From NCBI GenBank assembly GCA_015680685.1, contig MNCI01011846.1, positions 291,141-355,140 on the forward strand: 64,000 nt of DNA, given 5' to 3'. Numbering within the stretch: position 1 is the first letter of the stretch; every line of letters begins with the position of its first letter. Made by a program: the position numbers and the translations under genes. This DNA comes from Gnetum montanum (lineage: Eukaryota > Streptophyta > Gnetopsida > Gnetales > Gnetaceae). Of this stretch, positions 57,190 to 64,000 are shown piece after piece. Under the pieces are notes generated by a model. It was given only the letters and a program-made list of their open reading frames with translations. It made no database searches and was not told where the DNA came from.

Positions 57190-58090
57190 GAAGGTTAGGC
57201 AAGCATAATATTTTTTGTGTTTAGAAAAATTTCCACAAGTGAAATAAAAAAAAACCAAAATTTTTGAAGAATTGGATTATATTGTAAATTACAAATTCTA
57301 TTTTTTAGATTCATTGCTTTACCATATTTCCAACCTCCTATAGCTATGTTTGACCATATTTGCAACTTCTTGTAGCTTTGTTTGGAGGCAAGTGTTTCAA
57401 CTAAAAACATTTTGACAATATTTACCTTCCGAATATATTGCCAAAGTAGAGCTTTGTACATACCTTGTCGTTGACTACTAGAATTGAACTCATAATTTGG
57501 ATTTTCCAAATTAGAGTCTTACGACTAAGCTAATATCTCATTGTTTAAATCACATCTATCATACAAATACAAATACGTGAAACTAAAAATAAAACTGAAG
57601 CTTTATTATGTCTGAAGACCCAAATGATCTATTTCATGAAAAATAAACTTAGACTCTACGAATTGACCAAACAACAATGGGTAACTTAAATGGTTAAATA
57701 CTTTATATGATGATAAGATGGAAAACTTAATTGTATCATCCATAAGGAGCATGACCGATACCTTAAATAGTTAGCTGACACATATCTTAAATAGTTAGCT
57801 GATTGTCTTGTTAAATAAAAAGTTACTATTCCAATACACCTTTTCAACTTTATTAGGTTGAGTATACATCTTAAAATGTGCTTATTGGATAAGCTATATT
57901 AATCACGGTCCAATCCCAATCTCCTCAATTTTGGACCGTCTTGCATCTAGATTTAATAATGTACCCTGCTGATGTGTCCATGAAACCGGCTAAAAGTTAA
58001 AAAGGATTACTTCCTTGACGTACACACACGAAATCTATCCATTTAAATAGCATATCCAGAAACCGGACCATTGGCTATGCCCTTTTTTGA
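57190..58090. other. Upstream stretch with a family 1 SINE module
   Basis: The module at 57420-57545 (minus) contains GAATTGAACTCATAATTTGG and GAGTCTTACGACTAAGCTAA. The rest is AT-rich, without a gene. Confidence 0.5.
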
Positions 58091-58095
58091 CCATG

Positions 58096-58310
58096 CACAG
58101 CCTATGATGGGCCATGCATGCATGGCTGGCGGGCTGGCTGGCTGGCGATGACGCATGGATGGAAGCTTGGCAGACACAAACCCAACATCATGATGATGGT
58201 GATGATAGCATGCTATGCATGGATGCATGACAGTATGGATAAAACATGAATCACATGCATGCATGCATGCATGCGTCCGTCCGTCTGTCGTGCATGCATG
58301 CGGCTGCCCG
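58096..58310. promoter_or_regulatory. Cluster of RY (CATGCA) motifs
   Basis: CATGCATGCATGG at 58113-58125, ATGCATGGATGCATG at about 58215-58229, a (CATG)n run at 58253-58274 and TGCATGCATGCGG at about 58291-58303. CATGCA is the known B3-domain (ABI3/FUS3-type) target; binding here is inference. (GGCT)n-like text at 58125-58146 shows that simple-repeat slippage also contributes. Confidence 0.5.
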
Positions 58311-58319
58311 CTCACGAAG

Positions 58320-58920
58320 AGTCACCAGAAGAGTTTAAAAAGCGTGCATTTGTACGGAAGAGCCAACAACCGAGAAGAAAAAAGAGAGGAAAACGAAGGA
58401 ATAAGGAAGGAGCCAATGACAGATGTTAGCGCTGTGGTAATTAGTCGAGCTGGCAATGGGGAAGTGACAGTTTGATTGCAGCGAATCCAGTGTTTCCACT
58501 TTCCAGGTTCGAGACCACCTTCGTTCACGTGACAGCAGGTACGGATGCCGGCTCCACTTCTGTACGTCTGGGCCCCACCCTCTGGTCGCTGGGCCATTGG
58601 CCTTCACGCTGCTGTGTATGGCTGTCCGTCACCGTGAGCGTCTGCGTTGGACCAATGGGAAGGCGCTGTCTCCCGTGTCTTTGCGGCCTGCTGGAGTCCA
58701 CGACATCCGTGGGGACCACCACTAAGCGCTGCCTCCCTCTGCCCAGGTTTGGTGTCCGCTGCCTGGCGCAAATAGATATTTTAGGATTTTGCTTTTCCTC
58801 TCCGTCAAATAATTCCATGCCCGACAATTTCGTCTCGAGGTTTGAAAAACGTCTCAATGCTGCCGTTAGGGGGGACGGTAAGATGTTTGTTTCCGATATG
58901 GTACCTTCGTTCAAGTAAGG
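58320..58920 (+). other. GC-rich block, possible first exon or CpG island
   Basis: GC and CpG are far higher than in the surroundings. Both strands stay open (plus from 58472 to 58918; minus from 58914 to 58525), a common side effect of GC-rich DNA. The plus-strand end (MPDNFVSRFEKRLNAAVRGD from about 58818) looks protein-like and reaches a donor-like CAA|GTAAGG at 58915. I do not recognise it. Confidence 0.3.
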
Positions 58921-58939
58921 TTTTGGTTGTGTATTTGAC

Positions 58940-59560
58940 CTTAGTATGGCTTTAGGGACGCTAGGGTGACTTTCACTGGTACTAGGATGACTTTAGGGAG
59001 GCTAGGATAAGTTTATTGGTATTGGGATGAACATCAAGCTTTTGGACACCTTGGAATGACCTTTGGATCTAATCAGGTTAGAATGATGAGCATTCTAGGA
59101 TAACCATTTTTGGATTGCTTGGACTTTATAAACCTTTATTATATTACCAAGATGAGTATTGGGCCTTTGAGCCTTTCAAGACAACCCTTGGGACTTGATC
59201 GTGTTACCAAGGTGAACATTGAGTCTCAAGACATCCCCAAAACCTTTAGGATCAAGCAAGTTTGTGAGCAAGATAAGCATGGAGTCTTTAAATGCACTAG
59301 GATGACCTTGTTTGAGTTCTCACAACCTCTTGAACCTTGACCTAGATGAGCCTTGAGCCTTAAGCCTCTACCTTGAGGAACCTAACTGAGTTACCAAAAT
59401 GAGCATTGAATCTCCAGACATCTCAAGATGACCTTGTTCAGGTACCAAGACCTCATGGAGGTTAGCTTCTAAAGCTCCTAAGGCTACCTATGAAAGTTGG
59501 CTTAGCAAGATAAGCATTGAACCTCCAACCCATACAATGTATACTTGTTGGTCGATAGCG
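58940..59560 (+). repeat. Degenerate tandem array, mostly 60-bp units
   Basis: ACCAAGATGAG-ATTG or AGCAAGATAAGCATTG recurs at 59146, 59206, 59266, about 59340, 59393 and 59504, with a part-match at 59444. Several steps are exactly 60 bp. Phrases such as GGATGACCTT and CCTCCAAGACA recur between them. Units are strongly diverged. Confidence 0.7.
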
Positions 59561-60803
59561 AAAGAGGCACGCATCTATAATTATCTAGGGGCTTAAGAAA
59601 ATCACTACCAAGGTGACTAATCACCACCTAGATTTTTAGCTGACTCATATTCAATTAGCTTGGCTAATTTTTTAAAATAACATTTTAACTATATAAACCA
59701 TTAATAACATAACGAGTCTTCAACGTAATACAACTTTAAATTTCAATCTCATAAACCATGAATAACATAATAAATAAAAAACAAAATAACAATATTAACC
59801 ACCTAATTGTTCAATATTATCAAGAACATTAAAACAAACACAATTATTAAAAATAAATACTTATTTAAACCAGCCGACTCGGTGCTTGCTATTTGTCGGC
59901 TGATGAACCTAAACTGGCCCAAACTCCCCCAACAATGAACGGAGACCACTCAACTAATTAGACGACCATCATCTCACTTTTAAAACATGGGGCAAAAACA
60001 AGGTGGCAGGGCAGCGTCAGTTTATCATAATATCTTGGTCCACACTGGGCAGGGCTCGTCCTTTTATTCTTAAAAAGGAAAAATCAAATTTAAGATCGCA
60101 ATCCTGAACTGCTTTACGGGCATCCGGGCGGCCTTCTTTCAATTCCCAGCCGCTGTTCCATTCGCCAATGTCAGATCGTGTGGCCATGGACACATGGAAA
60201 TGGAGACATATTCCATAAAGTTTGAAACCAACGTAACGTAACGTAAGCTAACCTTACCTTTCCTTTTATTTTTATTTTTATTTTTTTGCCCTTTCCTTAA
60301 AAACCACTGGACACCCACCGACTGCTCTCCTCTTCACAGTCGCTGCTGTTGCTGTCACAGTGAGAGGGACCGCGACTTTGGCCGCGCAGGCGTGGCGTGG
60401 CCTGGCGTGGTGGTCCTTTACCGCATAAATGGCGCCGCTCAGCGGTCGCTCTCGCATTTATCTTTTTTTTTTTCCCCTTTTTCTCAACTTTGAACAAGAC
60501 CAAAATTTCATAAGCACCAATGTTTCCACCACCACTGCTTCTTCATCAAATATCTCCCAATCTGGGGATTCGTTCCCCCGACGTCACATCAGCACGGCCT
60601 CCCTCCGTCCCAATAATTTTTCCAAAACAAGGTTGCATCTGGGGAGATAGAATTTGCGCCTGGGAAAACATCCGCGCTTCCGCCAGAGTTTCCAAATTTC
60701 AACTGCCCTAACAAACATACATGCAATATATGTATATATATATATATAATCAGTTATATCCGGAAAGCAAAAGGGGGGGACCCGAGCAGGCAGGTAACCA
60801 GCC

Positions 60804-60850
60804 ATGGCTGCCGCTGCTGCAGCAATCCGCCTAAATATGGGCCACATAAC
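60804..60850 (+). CDS. Candidate first coding exon of an unknown plus-strand gene
   Basis: The ATG in AGCCATGGCTGCC has a very good plant start context. It encodes MAAAAAAIRLNMGHI plus two bases and then meets a strong donor, ATAAC|GTAAGC. It lies in a GC-rich block with a TA-rich run (60729-60748) about 60 bp upstream. Joined to 61157 it stays open. I do not recognise the protein, and an Ala-rich start can arise by chance in GC-rich DNA. Confidence 0.3.
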
Positions 60851-61156
60851 GTAAGCCCGAATCGTGGGAGCCTTGCCATAAATGGAAAATCAAAAATATT
60901 TTTTTGCTGCTGCATAATCCAATTCCGTGTTTTTGTGCTTTGTTAGGTTTGTTGCTTGCCTGGCGTCTTCTTGGCTTGGCCTTTCGAGGTTCGCGGACGG
61001 CCGTAGCTGGGGCGGGCATGGTCTTCTATATTTCTCATTTGAGTCAGAGGTTGTTGGTGTTGCTGCTTTTTGGGGCATGATTAAGTTAGTTTTTTTTTTC
61101 CTCCCCGCTTCCAGATATTAGTTTCCCTAAGAGCTACTACTGACGTTGATTCGCAG

Positions 61157-61215
61157 ACGAACCGCCAACGTCAATTTCGCTGCGGTAGCACTTGGTCAAG
61201 AGATGGAAATTGACG
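61157..61215 (+). CDS. Candidate second exon of the same unknown gene
   Basis: It follows the acceptor TTGATTCGCAG. Spliced to 60850 it completes a Thr codon and reads RTANVNFAAVALGQEMEID, then reaches a donor-like ACG|GTACGG at 61216. Without the second splice the frame stops soon after. The intron would be 306 bp (60851-61156). No further exon was found to the window end. Confidence 0.28.
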
Positions 61216-61436
61216 GTACGGGTCTTTTACATGGAAAAGAGAGCAGCGTTGAGTCATAAGTTGAAGAAAATTATGTAAAAGAAATTCTTAAACTGAAGAA
61301 ATTCTTAAACTGGTGCGATAGATAGAGGTAAGGGTCTTGGTAAATAAAAAGTTTTCCGTTTCATAAATCGATAGCATTAACCCTATGACTTATTCAAGTT
61401 GTTGTAATTGATGCACCTTTAATTTCAATAAAACTT

Positions 61437-62456
61437 CTTGTCGGTCCCCGACACCCCCATAAATCGATAGCTGAAATGAAATAAAAATGGAATTATAATT
61501 ATTTTGTCATTTAAATAGATTTCCTGTGACTGTTATGCATCCATCCCAGTAGATAGCTTGAAATCTAACACATAGTTATGTAAGCATCATAGTAGATAGC
61601 TTGAAATCTTGCACTTGGTTAGGTAAGCATGACAATAGATAGCTTGAAATTTAACACATGGTTCATGAAATGCAGATAAAGATTTAAATTTCAGGTTTTA
61701 TTTTGGTAGGTAAGCATTAGATGAGATGCAGAAATATTTCAAAGATTTACATTTCAATTTTTATTTTGGTAGGCAAGTGATGAGATGTTTTGGTAGTTAA
61801 GCATGGAAATGATGAGGTGTAGAAATATTTTAAAGATTGACATTTCAGCTTTCATTTTGGTAGGTAAGCATTACATCACAGGTTACATTTCTAGAAAGCT
61901 GTGCTTATGAAAACATGATTTGTAAATCTCATAGTCATACTTGCTAATTACAAGCATGATTTAACAATAACAATGTAAACTCGAATGAAAAACAATGATT
62001 GAAATTTCTAAGATTTATTGAACCACTGAAATATACAAGGTATGTGTTTTAAAAATATTATTAAGAAAATTACAAAGTGTTCTTGTAAAATTTAGAATAA
62101 ATAAACCAAATTTACAATTGTAATAACCAAATACAAAATAAAAATTTATAGGATACCAAAAAAAACCAAATAACCTTTCCTTTATTTATTAAAGCTGAAA
62201 TTGTTTTTCAATTACAATTAAATTTTCCTCCGGATCCAATCTTCCCTTAATTTATTATTAAAATTTTTAATGCCATCACCAACATCTACCTACCCCTCCT
62301 ACCAAAGTGCTTTGGTCGAATGATTCACTTAATTTTCTATACAAAATTTGATGTATAAACTCAATATTTATAAAATCATTGCGTACAAAATTTAGTGTAT
62401 AACCTCACTAATTATAAAATTATTGTGTATTTCTGTACAACTCGGGGACCAACAAG
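61437..62456. other. Inverted 15-bp pair bounding about 1 kb
   Basis: CTTGTCGGTCCCCGA at 61437-61451 and TCGGGGACCAACAAG at 62442-62456 are inverted copies with one mismatch. The enclosed DNA includes the 43-bp repeat and a 44-bp duplication at 62340-62427 (TACAAAATTTGATGTATAA and TACAAAATTTAGTGTATAA). Confidence 0.45.
61548..61676. repeat. 43-bp tandem repeat, three copies
   Basis: AGTAGATAGCTTGAAATCT or AATAGATAGCTTGAAATTT occurs at 61548, 61591 and 61634, a constant 43-bp step, each followed by AACACATAGTTATGTAAGCA or a variant. A looser repeat of TTTTATTTTGGTAGG continues to about 61870. Confidence 0.9.
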
Positions 62457-62459
62457 GAA

Positions 62460-63830
62460 AGCTATTTAACAAGAACCTTCATCAAATCAGTACCAAACAA
62501 TGGTTGGATAAGGATAGAACTTGCAACTTCGACCACTCATGATATGCCTCCCTGGAGCAAAAATTTTACGGGTAAATTAAAAGAAAAAAAACCAAAAATG
62601 GCAACCGAGCGTCATTTTGCAACCATGATTAGTTTGGTCAGACAGTGGGGACGCAGTGTGACAGCAACTCTATATATACACACACGCATGATTTATGACG
62701 AATCATGGATGATGATGATGATGTCTTGTGTTCAACTCCAATCCTTGCCACGAGTCACATTATAATCAGTCATGGCCAGTCACCCGTCACTGATCTGATT
62801 TTTGGTGCTTCTCCCACGATTGGATCCGATTCTATTTTCAGCGTCGGCTATCATTTGCCCTCACGTAACGTCTGCCGGTTTTTTACCATGCCTGGCCAAA
62901 CAAGCAGTTCCATTTCCCGCAAAAAGTAAAAGCAAAAAAGGCAATCAAATCATGCAACGCTGGCAAAAAATATGTATTAGCAAATCTATTTTGCTTTTCC
63001 TTTTTTGGAGGCAACAAAAGGCAAAGACAAGGCAATAGTAGATATATCATATCCATGTACCATTACTATTGCTAGTTATGACTTTTTAACCATCGAAACC
63101 TTGCAATTACATCTCAGTCACTTTGGCGACTTTGGTGCTACTGCTGCTGTTTTTACTGATTATAGTGACAGCAGTAACAAGTTAGTATGCTAAAACACTG
63201 ATATGGTTATAATCATGGGTATTTGATCAAAAAAAGTTACAATCATGGATAAAAGTGGCATGGCCCCATATTTTAAGGTATCTAGCAGCACTCCACGAGG
63301 TAATGATCCACCTCATTCGTTGGACCATCATATCATCGTATTATGTCATTTAAATATGGATTCAATGTATCCATCTCCACCTAAGGTCACAAAAAAATAT
63401 CCGTTTTGGGAGTTGAAGGTGATTCTTTTTTCCCTTCATGATATAGTGGCTTGGAGTTGGGACGTCTTATCTTCCATCCATTTAGGGATTCATATCTTTT
63501 GCTTCGTTTCCAAGGTTCTAACTTTGGACTCCAAAATCCTTTTTCATGGTGAGACATCTTAAATTGCCTTGTGTATGGTTCTTTGGTAGATGCGAAGCAT
63601 ACAACCTATGGTGTGTATGATCATGGATTTTAGACATGATAGTCTTGGGGATCATTAAAAAAAAAAACGCTTAGATATAGTTGTGAATTTTTTAATGAAA
63701 TATGAAATACAAAATATGAATTTAAAGTTGTTTTTTAATGAAGTTTATGAAAATTAAAATTGTTTTTTATTTATTCTTTGGGATCCTTTTTAATTTCAAT
63801 GATATTTTTGCATTATTATTGTCATCTTAT
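62460..63830. other. Right-end stretch, no gene assigned
   Basis: CTCTATATATACACACACGC near 62670 resembles a TATA region. It is followed by an (ATG)n-like run at 62707-62724 and a moderately complex stretch to 63100. Frames in it are short and resemble nothing known to me. Confidence 0.35.
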
Positions 63831-63837
63831 TCTTATT

Positions 63838-64000
63838 CCACTCAACCATATGAATACAAGTGTTTCACGCATGATCCGGTCGAATTCCAAGGACTAAGTG
63901 CTTATGCGCCTTTGTGGAACAAGAATGGGTTGGTTAATCATTGTCTTCCCAAACTTACTTGTCTGTCATGATTGTATGGTTAAGTATGCTTGAGGCATAT
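63838..64000 (-). repeat. LTR 3' part of the same family, running off the window
   Basis: CTCAACCATATGAATACAAG, CATGATCCGGTCGAATTCCA, TTGTCTTCCCAAACTTACTT and CTTGAGGCATAT line up in order with the LTR 3' region of 56204-56400. This is the fourth occurrence of the family in 64 kb. Confidence 0.75.

Noticed and set aside
58525-58914. A 129-codon minus-strand frame in the GC-rich block
   Set aside because: Overlapping open frames on both strands are expected in GC-rich DNA. The composition is low in structure and I recognise no domain.
60876-60885. CCATAAATGG, a perfect CArG box, with another (CCAAAAATGG) at 62591-62600, as autoregulatory sites
   Set aside because: In AT-rich DNA several perfect CArG boxes are expected by chance in 64 kb, and these lie 7-9 kb upstream of the gene.
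61382-61440. AATAAAACTTC near 61428 as a polyadenylation site of an upstream gene
   Set aside because: The motif is common in AT-rich DNA and no coding exon leads to it.
1-64000. CRISPR arrays, operons, ribosome binding sites or phage genes
   Set aside because: The spliced MADS gene and plant retrotransposons show this is plant nuclear DNA. The tandem repeats have no spacer structure.

Overview
The window looks like nuclear DNA of a seed plant with a very large, repeat-rich, AT-rich genome, most likely a gymnosperm (conifer, Ginkgo or cycad). The evidence is one MIKC-type MADS-box gene stretched over more than 50 kb by two introns of about 25 kb each, decayed Gypsy-type, RTE/LINE and Helitron relics, and a K-domain that reads like gymnosperm TM3/SOC1-type proteins. 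The species cannot be named from this sequence.

The one confident gene is on the minus strand. Its exon 1 (complete MADS domain) is at 52980-53161, exon 2 (I-region) at 27370-27454, and exons 3, 4 and 5 (K-domain) at 2597-2658, 2407-2506 and 2285-2326. Exon sizes (85, 62, 100 and 42 bp after exon 1), phases and GT-AG sites agree with the standard MIKC exon plan. They give 157 uninterrupted residues. Exon 6 and the C-terminal exon were not identified; they lie either in 1-2284 or beyond the left edge.

Intron 2 (2659-27369) and the middle of intron 1 (about 29.1-51.3 kb) are filled with dead transposons. There are eight non-LTR retrotransposon pieces, all in the same orientation as the gene, a Helitron Rep remnant at 41.2-43.0 kb, many short tRNA-like SINE modules, and one nearly complete LTR retrotransposon at 30435-37948. 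That element has LTRs, a tRNA-Asp-type primer site, a polypurine tract and gag, but no visible polymerase. Related LTR sequence recurs at 50.87-51.05 kb, 55.0-57.1 kb and 63.8-64.0 kb. The two ends of intron 1 (27.5-29.05 kb and 51.4-52.98 kb) are less repetitive and richer in CpG, and are probably the original intron.

To the right of 53.16 kb is the presumed promoter side of the MADS gene: a CpG-rich leader, an RY-motif (CATGCA) cluster at 58.1-58.3 kb, a GC-rich block to 58.9 kb, a degenerate 60-bp tandem array at 59.1-59.6 kb, and a second GC-rich block at 60.0-61.2 kb. Two short in-phase exons in that second block (60804-60850 and 61157-61215) may start an unrelated plus-strand gene. No rRNA, CRISPR or confident tRNA gene was seen.
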